Numbered from the stretch's first letter, positions 7,090 through 16,598 are shown. The stretch is 64,000 nt of DNA from Paraburkholderia bryophila (GCF_003269035.1 NZ_QLTK01000008.1:62001-126000); one strand, 5' to 3'. Numbers and translations are program-made. Notes: a model not told the origin generated them from the letters alone.

Positions 7090-8823
7090 TCAATGCGAAT
7101 CGCGCGGCACCGGCGCGCCGCTCGAGCCGACCAGAAAGTCCAGATCCGCGCCCTGATCCGCTTGCAGCACGTGCTCGACATACAGCTTGTAGTAACCGCG
7201 TTTGGGCGGCTCAGGCGGCTGCCATGCGGCGCGCCGGCGGGCGAGTTCGTCGTCGGAAACGTCGAGGTGCAGACGGCGCGCTTCGACGTCCAGTTCGATC
7301 ATGTCGCCGGTTTGCACGAACGCGAGCGGGCCGCCCGCTGCCGCTTCCGGCGACACATGCAGCACCACCGCGCCGTAGGCCGTGCCGCTCATGCGGCCGT
7401 CGGAAATCCGCACCATGTCGGTGATGCCTTTTTGCAGCACCTTTTTCGGCAGCGGCATGTTGCCGACCTCCGCGAAACCCGGATAGCCCTTCGGGCCCGC
7501 GCCCTTGAGCACCATGATGCAATGCTCGTCGATGTCGAGCGACTCGTCGTCGATCTTCGCGTGCAGTTCCTCGATGTTCTCGAACACGACGGCGCGGCCG
7601 CGATGCTTGAGCAACTGCGCGGTCGCCGCCGACGGCTTGATCACCGCGCCATTCGGCGCCAGGTTGCCCTTGAGCACGGCGATGCCCGCCTTCGGCTTGA
7701 ACGGCTCGGCAAACGTGGTGATGACTTTCTCGTCGTGATTCGGCGCGTTGCGCACGTTGTCCCAGATCGTTTTACCGTTGACGGTCAGCGCTTCGCGATG
7801 CAACAAACCTTGCTCGCCCATCTGCTTCAACACCGCCGGCAAACCGCCCGCGTAGTAAAAATCTTCCATCAGATATTCACCCGACGGCTGCAGATTCACC
7901 AGACACGGCACGTTCGAACCCAGCTCCCAATCCTCCAGCGACAACTCCACGCCAATGCGCTTGGCCAGCGCGATCAGATGCACCACCGCATTGGTCGAAC
8001 CGCCGATCGCCGCGTTCGTGCGAATCGCGTTTTCGAACGCCTGACGCGTGAGGATCTTGTCCATGGTCAGATCCTCGCGAACCATGTCGACGATGCGTCG
8101 GCCCGCGAGATGCGCGAGCACCTGACGGCGCGCGTCGACGGCGGGAATCGCCGCGTTGTGCGGCAAGCCCATGCCGAGCGATTCGACCATCGAGGCCATC
8201 GTCGACGCCGTGCCCATCGTCATGCAATGGCCGCGCGAGCGGTTCATGCACGACTCGGCTTCGGTGAATTCTTCCTGCGTCATCGAACCGGCGCGGACTT
8301 CCTCCGACATCTGCCAGACGCCCGTGCCCGAACCGATATGCTTGCCGCGAAACCGGCCGTTGAGCATCGGCCCGCCGGACACCGCCAGCGCCGGCAGATT
8401 GCACGACGCGGCGCCCATCAGCAGCGCGGGCGTGGTCTTATCGCAGCCGACCAGCAGGATCACGCCGTCCATCGGATTGCCGCGAATCGACTCCTCGACG
8501 TCCATTGAAGCGAGGTTGCGAAACAGCATCGCGGTAGGCCGCAAATTGGTCTCACCGAGCGACATGACCGGAAACTCGAGCGGCAGACCGCCCGCTTCGT
8601 GCACGCCTTTTTTCACGTACTCGGCGAGCTCGCGAAAGTGTGCGTTGCACGGCGTCAGTTCAGACCACGTGTTGCAGATGCCGATCACCGGACGCCCGTC
8701 GAACTCGTCGTGCGGAATGCCCTGGTTTTTCATCCACGAGCGATGCAGAAAACCGTCGCGGTCCTTGAGGCCGAACCACGCCTGGCTGCGCAGCGGCTTT
8801 TTAGTCTGGTTCGAATCAGCCAT
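7090..8823 (-). CDS. L-arabonate dehydratase (IlvD/Edd family)
   Basis: Dehydratase of 577 residues converting L-arabonate to 2-keto-3-deoxy-L-arabonate in the non-phosphorylative arabinose route. Family features: ICNTWSELTPCNAHFRELAE (first Fe-S Cys), GCDKTTPALLMGAASCNLPA (second Cys), NTMG-equivalent MTMGTASTMASM with Cys just before, ISDGRMSGTAYGAVVLHVSP and the C-terminal GYYKLYVEHVLQADQGADLD. The sub-family resembles rhizobial L-arabonate dehydratase rather than IlvD or Edd. The ATG at 8823 follows CAGGAGATTTC. It is last in an araF-araG-araH-dehydratase run; the arabinose context supports the substrate, though related sugar-acid dehydratases act on xylonate or fuconate. Confidence 0.85.
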   Translation of the reverse strand: MADSNQTKKPLRSQAWFGLKDRDGFLHRSWMKNQGIPHDEFDGRPVIGICNTWSELTPCNAHFRELAEYVKKGVHEAGGLPLEFPVMSLGETNLRPTAMLFRNLASMDVEESIRGNPMDGVILLVGCDKTTPALLMGAASCNLPALAVSGGPMLNGRFRGKHIGSGTGVWQMSEEVRAGSMTQEEFTEAESCMNRSRGHCMTMGTASTMASMVESLGMGLPHNAAIPAVDARRQVLAHLAGRRIVDMVREDLTMDKILTRQAFENAIRTNAAIGGSTNAVVHLIALAKRIGVELSLEDWELGSNVPCLVNLQPSGEYLMEDFYYAGGLPAVLKQMGEQGLLHREALTVNGKTIWDNVRNAPNHDEKVITTFAEPFKPKAGIAVLKGNLAPNGAVIKPSAATAQLLKHRGRAVVFENIEELHAKIDDESLDIDEHCIMVLKGAGPKGYPGFAEVGNMPLPKKVLQKGITDMVRISDGRMSGTAYGAVVLHVSPEAAAGGPLAFVQTGDMIELDVEARRLHLDVSDDELARRRAAWQPPEPPKRGYYKLYVEHVLQADQGADLDFLVGSSGAPVPRDSH

Positions 8824-8862
8824 GAAATCTCCTGTTGGCAAAGAGGGGGAGCAGGGCATGCG

Positions 8863-9867
8863 TCAGTGCACGCGCTTGCTGCGGCGGAACTGATCGAACA
8901 GCACCGCGAGCAGCAGAATCCCGCCGCGAATCAGGTACTGATAAAAGGTCGGCACGTTCATCAGGCTCATGGCGTCCTGCACCGAGCCCATGATCAGCAC
9001 GCCGACCAGCACACCGGAAATCGTCGCGACGCCGCCCGTCAGCGACACGCCGCCGAGCACGCACGCGGAAATCACACCCAGTTCGAGCCCGACCGATGTT
9101 TTCGGGTCGCCCAGACTCATGCGCGACGCCAGCATCACGCCGGCGAAACCGGTCACGAGGCCTTGCAATACGAACACGGTGATCTTGATCCGCGTGACCG
9201 GCAAGCCCGCCAGCAAGGCCGCCTCGCTATTGCCGCCGACCGCCAGCACGTTCTTGCCGAACACGGTTTTCTTCAGCAAGAAACCGAACAGCACGAAGCC
9301 GACGATGTTGCTCCAGATCGGGTAGGAAATGCCGAGAAATGCGCCGCCGCCCAGGTCGAAGAAACGCTCTTCGGAGATCATCACCGCGTCGCCGTTCGAC
9401 GTGATGTAGGCGAGGCCGCGCACGACTTCCATCATCGCGAGCGTGACGATCAGCGAGTTGATCTTGAAGCGCGCGACCAGCACGCCGTTCACCAGCCCGA
9501 CCGCGCCACCCGCGAGCACGCCGGCGGCAATGCCGAGCGTCACGCTATGCGTCGCGGTGATCAGCGTGGACGCCACCACGCCCGCGAACGCAACGATCGA
9601 CGCCACCGAGAGATCCACTTCGCCGAGCGCGAGCACGAACATCATCGTCACGGAGATCGAGCCGATCAGCGTGACGGAGAGCAGCAGGCCCTGGATGTTT
9701 CGCGAGCTCAGAAAATCCGGCACCGTGAACGACAGCGCCGCGAACAGAATCACGAACACCATCACGATGCCGGACTTGTTGATCAGATCCCAGGTGCGCG
9801 CGGCGCGCGCGCTAAGTCCTGCGGAGGCGACGGGGGAGGTCGACGTGTCGGTTGAAGGTGTCTGCAT
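8863..9867 (-). CDS. araH: L-arabinose ABC transporter permease AraH
   Basis: Inner-membrane permease of 334 residues in the RbsC/AraH/XylH family, with about 8-10 hydrophobic helices and the family loop VALGEVDLSVASIVAFAGVV and GLVNGVLVARFKINSLIVTL. It forms the channel through which arabinose delivered by AraF enters, powered by AraG. The N-terminal 20 residues are Ser/Thr/Pro-rich and probably cytoplasmic. It starts about 70 bp after the end of araG and ends 40 bp before the dehydratase. Assignment to arabinose rests on AraF. Confidence 0.9.
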   Translation of the reverse strand: MQTPSTDTSTSPVASAGLSARAARTWDLINKSGIVMVFVILFAALSFTVPDFLSSRNIQGLLLSVTLIGSISVTMMFVLALGEVDLSVASIVAFAGVVASTLITATHSVTLGIAAGVLAGGAVGLVNGVLVARFKINSLIVTLAMMEVVRGLAYITSNGDAVMISEERFFDLGGGAFLGISYPIWSNIVGFVLFGFLLKKTVFGKNVLAVGGNSEAALLAGLPVTRIKITVFVLQGLVTGFAGVMLASRMSLGDPKTSVGLELGVISACVLGGVSLTGGVATISGVLVGVLIMGSVQDAMSLMNVPTFYQYLIRGGILLLAVLFDQFRRSKRVH

Positions 9868-9936
9868 GATGTGTGTTCCGTTTCAATGGCGCGGTGCGTT
9901 TGCCTGGTTTGTCCGGTCGTGCATCGAAGGCCTCGC

Positions 9937-11505
9937 TCAGCGCGGCAGCGCGAGCTTGATCAACGCGTCGGGCGTGGCCTGCGCTTTCGGCAGATCGCCG
10001 ACGATGCGGCCTTCCTTCATCACGATCACGCGATCCGCCACGCCGATCACTTCGGCGAGATCGCTCGACACGACGATCACCGTGCGGCCCGCCTCGGCGA
10101 GCCCATACAGCAAGCCGTAGATTTCGCTGCGCGCGCCGACGTCGATACCGCGCGTGGGTTCGTCCATCAGAAACACGTCGATCTCTTCCGCGAGCCAGCG
10201 CGACAGAATCACCTTCTGCTGATTGCCGCCGGACAGCGTGCCGATCGGCGTCTCGCCGTTACGCGTCTTGATCGCGAGCCTGCCGATGAAGGTCCTGGCG
10301 GTCTGCGCTTCCTTGCGGCCGTTGAGCACGTTGAAGCGGCTGAAGTGACGACGGCAACTGATATTGAGGTTGTCCGACACCGACGCGATCGAGACGATGC
10401 CTTCCTGTTTGCGATCTTCCGGACACAGCGCGACACCGGCGCGCACTGCGTCGCGCGGGGTGGCGAAATGCACCGCTTTTCCCTTGAGCGTGATGGCGCC
10501 CGCAGTGGGTTTGACGGCGCCGTAGATCAGCTTCATCAACTCCGAACGCCCCGCGCCGACGAGACCGAAGAAGCCGACGATTTCACCTTGGCGCGCCGTA
10601 AAAGAAGCCGGTTCACGCAGGCCACGTCCCATCAATCCCTTGACGTCGAGCTGCACGTCGCCGAGTTCGCGTGAGCGGTAGCCGTACACATCGGCAATCG
10701 AGCGGCCCACCATGCCGCTGATCAGACGATCGCGGTCGAGTCCTTCGCCGGCGTCGAACGTCTCGATGCGGCGGCCGTCGCGAAACACCGTCACGCGATC
10801 GCACAGCTCATAGACCTCGTCCATGCGATGCGTGACGTAGATAATCGCGCGGCCTTCGGCTCTCAACGTGCGAATGATCCGGAACAGTTGCGCGGTTTCG
10901 CGCGACGACAGCGAACTGGTCGGTTCGTCGAACGCGATCACGCGCGCGTCGCGCATCAGCGCCTTGCCGATCTCGATCATCTGCCGCTGCCCGATCGACA
11001 GATTCTTCACCTGTTGCGATGGGTCGATTTTCTCGCCGAGCCGTTCCAGTTCACGCACCGCGCGCGCCACCAGTGCCTTTTCGTCGAGCACGCCGAAGCG
11101 GTTGGGCAGCGCGCCGAGCATCAGGTTTTCCGCGACGGTCAGCTCCGGCACGAGATGCAATTCCTGATAGATGATGGCCACGCCCGCCGCGATCGCCGCT
11201 TTCGTCGTGGTGAATTGCTGCTCGACGCCGTCGAGCGACAACGTGCCCGCAGCGGGTTGATTCACACCGGACAGCACCTTGAGCAGCGTCGATTTGCCGG
11301 CGCCGTTTTCGCCCATCAGACCATGCACTTCGCCGCGTCGCACTTCGAGCGAAACCTGGTCGAGCGCGAGCACCCCGGGAAAGCGCACGGTGATGCCGTC
11401 GAGTCGCAGATAAGGACGCGAGGCGTTGGATGCTGTGACGGGCGAGGGCGCTTGCGTCGGCAGCGCCGCCTCGCCGAGGTGAGACTCACTGGGTGAAGCC
11501 GTCAT
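9937..11505 (-). CDS. araG: L-arabinose ABC transporter ATP-binding protein AraG
   Basis: Tandem ABC ATPase of 522 residues that drives AraH. The first cassette has Walker [10 protein letters not shown], signature [15 protein letters not shown] and Walker [13 protein letters not shown]; the second has the degenerate Walker [31 protein letters not shown] and [14 protein letters not shown], all typical of sugar importers of this type. A Thr/Ser/Pro-rich N-terminal 30 residues precede [19 protein letters not shown]. The ribosome site is weak. Encoded between araF and araH in one run. Confidence 0.92.
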   Translation of the reverse strand: MTASPSESHLGEAALPTQAPSPVTASNASRPYLRLDGITVRFPGVLALDQVSLEVRRGEVHGLMGENGAGKSTLLKVLSGVNQPAAGTLSLDGVEQQFTTTKAAIAAGVAIIYQELHLVPELTVAENLMLGALPNRFGVLDEKALVARAVRELERLGEKIDPSQQVKNLSIGQRQMIEIGKALMRDARVIAFDEPTSSLSSRETAQLFRIIRTLRAEGRAIIYVTHRMDEVYELCDRVTVFRDGRRIETFDAGEGLDRDRLISGMVGRSIADVYGYRSRELGDVQLDVKGLMGRGLREPASFTARQGEIVGFFGLVGAGRSELMKLIYGAVKPTAGAITLKGKAVHFATPRDAVRAGVALCPEDRKQEGIVSIASVSDNLNISCRRHFSRFNVLNGRKEAQTARTFIGRLAIKTRNGETPIGTLSGGNQQKVILSRWLAEEIDVFLMDEPTRGIDVGARSEIYGLLYGLAEAGRTVIVVSSDLAEVIGVADRVIVMKEGRIVGDLPKAQATPDALIKLALPR

Positions 11506-11603
11506 CGAAAACCTCGAAACCTCGAACTGATGGACAAGCTGGGCAAGCCGCGTTCGCGTGAATCCGCGAGAAACGGCCCGCCGCGTGCGAGCGCGAACCC
11601 TGC

Positions 11604-12608
11604 TTAAATGCCGAGTTCTTTACGCACGTCCTGCCAGTTGCCGCGCACCATCAGCTTGCCGGTGGTCTGCGTATCGGCGGGCGGCTGCTTGCCGTCCTTG
11701 ATCCACTCGACGAGGTTCTCCGTGCTCTCCTTGCCGTGCATCGTCGAACTCACGGCGATCGTGCCGTAGAAGCCTGTCGGCTCTTTCTTCTGGAATTCGG
11801 CGAAGGCTTCGCCCGCGCCGTTGATGCCGACGCCGATCACGTCCGCCGCAGGAATATGCAACTGCTCGGTCGCGCGCACGCCACCCAGCACGCTTTCCTC
11901 GTTGAGCGCGAAGATCACCCACTTCTTGATGTTCGGGTGCTGCGCCAGCACCGGCGACGACGCGTTGAAGCCGCCTTCGTCATCGGTCGTTTTCTGCGGG
12001 GCGTCGAAGATGTTTTCCTTCCTGAAGCCGCCGGCCAGCAGCGATTGCGTCGCGCCGTCGGTGCGCAGCTTCGCGGTCGGCAGTTCGTAGTTCGTGATGC
12101 GCAGCGCGCCGACTTCTTCGGGTTTCCAGCCGCGGCGTTTCATTTCGTCGCTGATCGCCTGGCCGACCTGATTGCCGATCTTGAACGCGGACATGCCCAG
12201 ATGCGGCACGTTCGGCAGCGGCTTGCCGGTGGAGTCGACCAGTTGATCGTCGACGGTGACGAACTTCATGTTGTAGCGTTTCGCGCGCGCCTGGATCGCC
12301 GGTCCGAGGCGCACGTCGGGCGCGCAGATCACGAAGCCGCTCGCGCCTTGCGCGCCGAGGTTGTCGATCGCGGCCAGCACTTTTTCCCCGTCAGGCGTGC
12401 CGATGTTCACCACTGAGAAACCGTCCTTCTGACCGAGCGCGGTCGCCGCTTTCTGTTCGTTGATGAACCACGCCTGTTCCGGCATCTTCACGAGGAAGCC
12501 GACCTTGAGCGGCTGATCCGCGTGCGCGGAAAATTGAGCGGCGAAGGGCGCGGCGAGTGCGACGGCGGCTATTGCGGATAGCGTCAAACGACGAAGCTTG
12601 CGGGTCAT
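11604..12608 (-). CDS. araF: L-arabinose-binding periplasmic protein AraF
   Basis: Periplasmic receptor of 334 residues that captures L-arabinose for AraGH. A signal peptide ([20 protein letters not shown], cleavage near AHA) precedes a mature protein closely parallel to E. coli Ara[78 protein letters not shown] and [16 protein letters not shown]. The ATG at 12608 has AGGAGA five bases upstream; the longer in-frame start at 12872 runs into the divergent regulator. It is the first gene of the operon. Its ribosome site contains AGGAGACA, complementary to the small-RNA candidate at 15136-15197. Confidence 0.93.
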   Translation of the reverse strand: MTRKLRRLTLSAIAAVALAAPFAAQFSAHADQPLKVGFLVKMPEQAWFINEQKAATALGQKDGFSVVNIGTPDGEKVLAAIDNLGAQGASGFVICAPDVRLGPAIQARAKRYNMKFVTVDDQLVDSTGKPLPNVPHLGMSAFKIGNQVGQAISDEMKRRGWKPEEVGALRITNYELPTAKLRTDGATQSLLAGGFRKENIFDAPQKTTDDEGGFNASSPVLAQHPNIKKWVIFALNEESVLGGVRATEQLHIPAADVIGVGINGAGEAFAEFQKKEPTGFYGTIAVSSTMHGKESTENLVEWIKDGKQPPADTQTTGKLMVRGNWQDVRKELGI

Positions 12609-12740
12609 GGTTGTCTCCTGAAGTTGTAGGGCTGCGTTGATTTGATTTATGGGCAGCGGGGCGAAGCGGAACGGCTCGGAAAGTCCACGAATGGTATGAG
12701 CGGCTCCGATAACTTTCCAATCCCTTTTTAGGCTAACCCG

Positions 12741-12756
12741 ATACCAATTCCGGTAT
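12741..12756. promoter_or_regulatory. Candidate LysR operator in the araF/LysR intergenic region
   Basis: The dyad ATACC-N6-GGTAT (12741-12745, 12752-12756) is the clearest palindrome between the divergent starts at 12608 and 12871. It fits the LysR T-N11-A pattern. Promoter elements were not resolved. Confidence 0.4.
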
Positions 12757-12870
12757 GGCATCATGAAGTCTGGATCGGCACTCATGGAACAGCGGACGGC
12801 GTTCAGCCGTTCGATGCAAATCGTCCGGGAGTGCGGGAATCTGCGAGATTGGGAGATGGGGAGACAGGCC

Positions 12871-13848
12871 ATGACGCGTAACTACTCGAACTGGTTCGTC
12901 CGCGCGCGCCTGAAGACGCGGCAATTGCAGTTGCTCGCGGCCATGGAAGAGGAGGGCAACGTCCGCCGTGCCGCGGACATGCTCGGCATGACCCAGCCGG
13001 CGGCGTCGCGCCTGCTGAAGGAGCTGGAGGACATGCTGGAGGTCAGCCTGTTCGACCGCACGCCGCACGGCATGCGCGCCACGCTGTACGGCGAGGTGAT
13101 GATTCGTCACGCGCGCATGGTGCTGTCGAATCTGAGCCATGCGCACGACGAGATTTCGGCGTTGCGCGCCGGTCTGGCGGGGCAGGTGCGCATCGGCGTG
13201 ATCGCGGCGGCCGCCGCGACGATGGTGCCGCGCGCGATCTCGCGCGTGAAGGAGCGCTACCCGCAGCTACAGATCTGGGCCGAAGTGGAAACCTCCGACG
13301 TCATGCTGCCGCGACTCGCCGAAGGCGACCTGGACATTATGATCGGCCGGGTTCTGGAGCGGCAGAACCAGTTCAAGGCCGACGTCAGCTACGAACCGCT
13401 CGCCGACGAACCGCTGTGCGTGGTCGCGCGCCCCGGCCATCCTCTCGAATATGAGACAGGTTTGACACTACGGGGAATCGTCAACGCAAGCTGGGTTTTG
13501 CATCCGCCGGGCAGCGTGTTGCGCCATCGCTTTGATCTGATGTTTTCGCATATTGGACTGAATCCGCCCCAAAACGTCGTGAATACGAACAATTTCCTGG
13601 CGATTTCGAGCTTACTGTTGCAAAGCGACATGTTGGCGGTTTTACCGGAAGAAGTGGCGCGTCAGTACCAACAGTACGGTGTCCTGAAGCGTATACCGAT
13701 CGATTTACCGTACAGAATGGATACATTCGGTATCATCACGCGCCAGTCGCATCTCCTTTCGCCAGCCGCCTGCGTCGTGCTCGACGCCTTACGGGAGGCG
13801 GCCGGCGAGGTCTACGGCACGGCATTCGAGCCGGTCGTGGCGCGATAA
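12871..13848 (+). CDS. LysR family regulator of the arabinose cluster (GbpR-like)
   Basis: A 325-residue LysR-type regulator with N-terminal HTH (LLAAMEEEGNVRRAADMLGM, TQPAASRLLKELEDMLEVSL) and a substrate-binding effector domain from about residue 90 (GQVRIGVIAAAAATMVPRAI). It resembles regulators placed divergently from sugar-binding-protein genes in Agrobacterium and related bacteria (GbpR type), so arabinose or a pathway intermediate is the probable inducer. The ATG at 12871 is preceded by GGGAGACAGGCC; two upstream in-frame ATGs (12763, 12784) lack a ribosome site and would place coding over the operator. Confidence 0.85.
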   Translation: MTRNYSNWFVRARLKTRQLQLLAAMEEEGNVRRAADMLGMTQPAASRLLKELEDMLEVSLFDRTPHGMRATLYGEVMIRHARMVLSNLSHAHDEISALRAGLAGQVRIGVIAAAAATMVPRAISRVKERYPQLQIWAEVETSDVMLPRLAEGDLDIMIGRVLERQNQFKADVSYEPLADEPLCVVARPGHPLEYETGLTLRGIVNASWVLHPPGSVLRHRFDLMFSHIGLNPPQNVVNTNNFLAISSLLLQSDMLAVLPEEVARQYQQYGVLKRIPIDLPYRMDTFGIITRQSHLLSPAACVVLDALREAAGEVYGTAFEPVVAR

Positions 13849-13990
13849 ATGCGTCTCCCGTGGTATCGGAAGCCGGTCTACGGCGCGGGAGGACCCTAAG
13901 ATGTACGACAAACACGGAAAACGGCAACGCGCCGTCGACGATTCTTTTTCTGTTCGCTCCGGTGGAGCGAGCGCCTGGTTTAGCAACGGC

Positions 13991-14545
13991 ATGGCTCTTA
14001 AATCGACGATTTACAAGGCGGAACTGCAGATCGCCAACATGGACCGGCACTACTACGCCGACCATTCGCTGACGATCGCCCGCCATCCCTCGGAAACCGA
14101 CGACCGCATGATGGTCCGCGTCGCCGCGTTCGCGCTGTTCGCGCAGGAACGCCTCGAATTCTGTAAAGGTTTGTCGGATGTCGACGAACCCGACCTGTGG
14201 CAGAAGGATCTGACCGGCGCGATCGAAACGTGGATCGAAGTCGGCCAGCCGGACGAACGGCGCATTGCCAAGGCGAGCGGCCGCTCGAACGAGGTGATCG
14301 TGATCGCCTACGGCGGCCGCACCTCGGATATCTGGTGGCAGGGCGTGCGTAACAAGGTGGAACGCATGCGTAACGTGACGGTGTGGTCGCTCGGCGAAGA
14401 CGTCGCCACCGCCCTCGGCTCGCTCGCCGCGCGGACCATGCGGCTGCAATGCACGGTACAGGACGGCGAAGCCTGGCTCGGCAGCGCCGACGCCGACGCC
14501 GTGAAAATCGACTGGGCGGTGTTGAAAGAGCCCGACAACGCTTGA
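13991..14545 (+). CDS. YaeQ family protein
   Basis: A 184-residue homologue of E. coli YaeQ, a PD-(D/E)XK nuclease-fold protein of uncertain role once linked to RfaH-independent transcription effects. Conserved features: ALKSTIYKAELQIANMDRHY, LTIARHPSETDDRMMVRVAA, DEPDLWQKDLTGAIETWIEV, GQPDERRIAKASGR and IWWQGVRNKVERMRNVTVW; the H/ETD, E and K residues of the nuclease core appear present. The ATG at 13991 matches the family N-terminus, although the ribosome site is poor; an in-frame ATG at 13901 would add 30 unrelated residues. Confidence 0.88.
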   Translation: MALKSTIYKAELQIANMDRHYYADHSLTIARHPSETDDRMMVRVAAFALFAQERLEFCKGLSDVDEPDLWQKDLTGAIETWIEVGQPDERRIAKASGRSNEVIVIAYGGRTSDIWWQGVRNKVERMRNVTVWSLGEDVATALGSLAARTMRLQCTVQDGEAWLGSADADAVKIDWAVLKEPDNA

Positions 14546-14590
14546 TGCCGGGCTGACACAGCCGGCGTCAGCCATCTGACGCCAAGGCGC

Positions 14591-15016
14591 TCAGAGCGAC
14601 GTCATGCGCGCCGAGTCAGGCGGCCCTTTGAGTTCGACCATATTGCCCTCCGGATCGAACAGATACAGCGACGGCCCGAAGCCGTCCGCGCCATAGCGTA
14701 GTCCCAGCTCGCCCAACCGAACGCCGTGCCCGGTCAGATGCGCCTTGAGCGCCTCGGCGTCGAACGGTTCGACGCGCAGACACAGGTGATCCATATTCCG
14801 TCCCGTGCCCGGCACGCCGTTTTCGGCGCGATCGAGCCGGGCGCCGACCTGCAACAGGTCGATCAGCGAATGCCCCGCGCGCAATTGCGTCAAACCCAGA
14901 TCCCGCTGTTCCTTCTCGAGGCTGCAACCGAGCACGTCGCAGTAAAAGCGCGCCATCGTCTCGGCATTCGTCGCACGAATGACGACGTGGTCGATCTCGC
15001 GAATGTGAATTTTCAT
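14591..15016 (-). CDS. VOC (glyoxalase/bleomycin-resistance) family protein
   Basis: A 141-residue single-module-pair vicinal-oxygen-chelate protein: IREIDHVVIRATNAETMARF opens the first beta-alpha-beta unit with a metal-ligand His, MDHLCLRVE carries the second His, and LYLFDPEGNMVELKGP supplies the Glu ligand. Such proteins act as lyases, dioxygenases, isomerases or drug-binding proteins, so the reaction cannot be named. The ATG at 15016 matches the fold start; the longer frame to 15199 would overlap the small-RNA candidate. It is monocistronic. Confidence 0.82.
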   Translation of the reverse strand: MKIHIREIDHVVIRATNAETMARFYCDVLGCSLEKEQRDLGLTQLRAGHSLIDLLQVGARLDRAENGVPGTGRNMDHLCLRVEPFDAEALKAHLTGHGVRLGELGLRYGADGFGPSLYLFDPEGNMVELKGPPDSARMTSL

Positions 15017-15135
15017 GCCGAACGCCCCTTGGCTGCTTCGCTGAACGGAGGAATTGCCAGTGTAGAAGAAAGGGCGCAGCGGCGAGCGACGGGCGTGAAA
15101 CCCGCCTGCAGGGCCGGATCGGGAAACGATGGACG

Positions 15136-15165
15136 AAAAAAAGCCCGCTCTATGTGGAGCGGGCT
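15136..15165 (-). terminator. Terminator of the small-RNA candidate
   Basis: Perfect 9-bp stem AGCCCGCTC/GAGCGGGCT (15142-15150 and 15157-15165), 6-base loop, followed on the minus strand by seven T. No T-run on the plus strand. Confidence 0.85.
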
Positions 15166-15197
15166 GAATCCATATCAGGAGGAGACATGGAGGAGAC
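15136..15197 (-). ncRNA. Candidate trans-acting small RNA with tandem anti-Shine-Dalgarno motifs
   Basis: Transcription unit of about 62 nt on the minus strand in the gap between the VOC gene and ada. A promoter (TTGCGT, 17 bp, TATATT) lies just upstream and a strong terminator closes it. The 5' half holds two copies of UGUCUCCUCC (15198-15189 and 15187-15178), single-stranded in a simple fold and complementary to Shine-Dalgarno sequences. C/U-rich motifs of this kind are known in anti-SD small RNAs of other proteobacteria (for example CcsR RNAs of Rhodobacter). Eight bases (UGUCUCCU) pair with the ribosome sites of araF and livK in this window. I do not recognise a named Rfam family. The transcript itself is inferred. 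Confidence 0.65.
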
Positions 15198-15204
15198 AAG
15201 GACT

Positions 15205-15233
15205 AATATACACACAGGGTTGGTGCGACGCAA
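15205..15233 (-). promoter_or_regulatory. Sigma-70 promoter of the small-RNA candidate
   Basis: On the minus strand TTGCGT (15233-15228) and TATATT (15210-15205) are separated by 17 bp. Start of transcription is predicted near 15197-15199. Confidence 0.65.
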
Positions 15234-15410
15234 TAACTTTTTAAGGGAAAACCCGATATTGAGCCAAATTGTCGCAGTTTTCGGCAAACTGACCGCCCGG
15301 CGGGCGTTTCAGCGTACGGGGAAGCGCAATGACAGAGCAAGAACCGGAGCGTAGTGTTTGGGCAGGCGGCCTACATTGGTGAACATCCACACCGCCTATT
15401 CGGAACCATC

Positions 15411-16598
15411 ATGACTCGCAATCCCATCGAGCACACTGCAGCCCCCGCCAACTGGATTTCCGACGACCAACGCTGGGACGCCGTCACACGCCGCGAGCCG
15501 CAGGCCGACGGCGCGTTCTTCTACGCCGTCAAAACCACCGGTGTGTTCTGCCGCCCGTCGTGCGCGTCGCGCCAGCCGCGTCGCGAGAACGTGGCGTTTT
15601 TCGCCGATGCCGCCGCTGCGCGCGCCGCGGGCTTTCGCGATTGCAAGCGCTGCCAGCCCGGCGGTCTGCCGCGCGAACTGGCGATCGTCAACCGTGCCTG
15701 CGCCGCGCTCGACGCCGATCCGCAGCAGCGCCTGACGCTTGCGCAATTGAGCGACGCCGTACACGTCAGCCCGTTTCACCTTCAGCGTCTGTTCAAGCGG
15801 GTGGTGGGCGTGTCGCCGCGTCAGTATCAGGCGGCGCAACGCGGCGCGGCCTTACGCGACGCGCTGCAAAGCGGCTCGGACGTGACGCGCGCCTCGCTCG
15901 ACGCCGGCTTCGGCTCGCCGTCGCGCATGTACGACAGCGCGTCGGCCGAACTCGGCATGGCGCCGTCCGCGTACCGCCGCAAGGGCGCGGGACTCACCGT
16001 ACGCTACGCGTGTGCGTCGACGTCGCTTGGTTTCGTGCTGGTCGCCGCGACGGACAAAGGCATCTGCAAGATCGGTTTCGGCGACGACGAAGCCATGCTC
16101 GCCGACGACCTGCGCGGCGAATTCGCCAATGCCGATCTGCTGCAAGACACTGAGAGGCTCGCACCGTTCATCGCGCAGATCGACGCGTATTTGCACGGCA
16201 GCCGTCAGGACTTCGATCTACCGCTGGATATCGCCGCGACGGCGTTCCGGCAGCGCGTGTGGGACGCGCTGCGGCGCATTCCGTACGGCGAGACGCGCAG
16301 CTATTCCGACATCGCCGAAGCGGTCGGCTCGCCGCGTGCCGTGCGCGCGGTGGCGAGCGCCTGCGCGACGAATCCGGTGGCGCTGGCGATTCCTTGTCAT
16401 CGCGTGGTGCAGAAAGGTGGGGCGTTGGCGGGTTATCGCTGGGGCCTGCCGCGCAAAGCGGCGTTGCTCGATAATGAAGCGGAGCATGCGGGCAATGTTT
16501 CGTCCCATCCGCGCTTGCGCCGGCAGGCCGCCGCTGACGGAGCCGCCGGCGGCGCCGGTGTCGAACCCACTCATACCAAACTGGATCACGTCGCGTGA
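15411..16598 (+). CDS. ada: Ada: bifunctional methylphosphotriester/O6-methylguanine-DNA methyltransferase and regulator
   Basis: A 395-residue adaptive-response protein. The N-terminal zinc domain has Cys47, Cys51, Cys78 and Cys81 (VFCRPSC and DCKRC), Cys47 being the expected methyl acceptor. An AraC-type HTH follows (LAQLSDAVHVSPFHLQRLFK). The C-terminal methyltransferase domain has ATAFRQRVWDALRRIPYGET and the active-site PCHRVVQKGGALAGYRWG. It is longer than E. coli Ada (354) because of a roughly 32-residue Ala/Gly/His-rich tail of no recognised domain. The ATG at 15411 was chosen by homology. Methylated Ada would activate its own operon with alkA, which starts inside its stop codon. Confidence 0.93.
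   Translation: MTRNPIEHTAAPANWISDDQRWDAVTRREPQADGAFFYAVKTTGVFCRPSCASRQPRRENVAFFADAAAARAAGFRDCKRCQPGGLPRELAIVNRACAALDADPQQRLTLAQLSDAVHVSPFHLQRLFKRVVGVSPRQYQAAQRGAALRDALQSGSDVTRASLDAGFGSPSRMYDSASAELGMAPSAYRRKGAGLTVRYACASTSLGFVLVAATDKGICKIGFGDDEAMLADDLRGEFANADLLQDTERLAPFIAQIDAYLHGSRQDFDLPLDIAATAFRQRVWDALRRIPYGETRSYSDIAEAVGSPRAVRAVASACATNPVALAIPCHRVVQKGGALAGYRWGLPRKAALLDNEAEHAGNVSSHPRLRRQAAADGAAGGAGVEPTHTKLDHVA

Noticed and set aside
6934..8508. Long plus-strand frame opposite the arabonate dehydratase
   Set aside because: It is an antisense shadow: His/Arg-rich, no ribosome site, while the minus-strand gene is a clear enzyme.
15187..15354. Possible leader peptide upstream of ada (AGGAGG then ATG)
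   Set aside because: The codons (ATA, AGG, TTA) are unlike the genome and the AGGAGG is the reverse of the small-RNA motif; the minus-strand promoter and terminator explain the sequence better.
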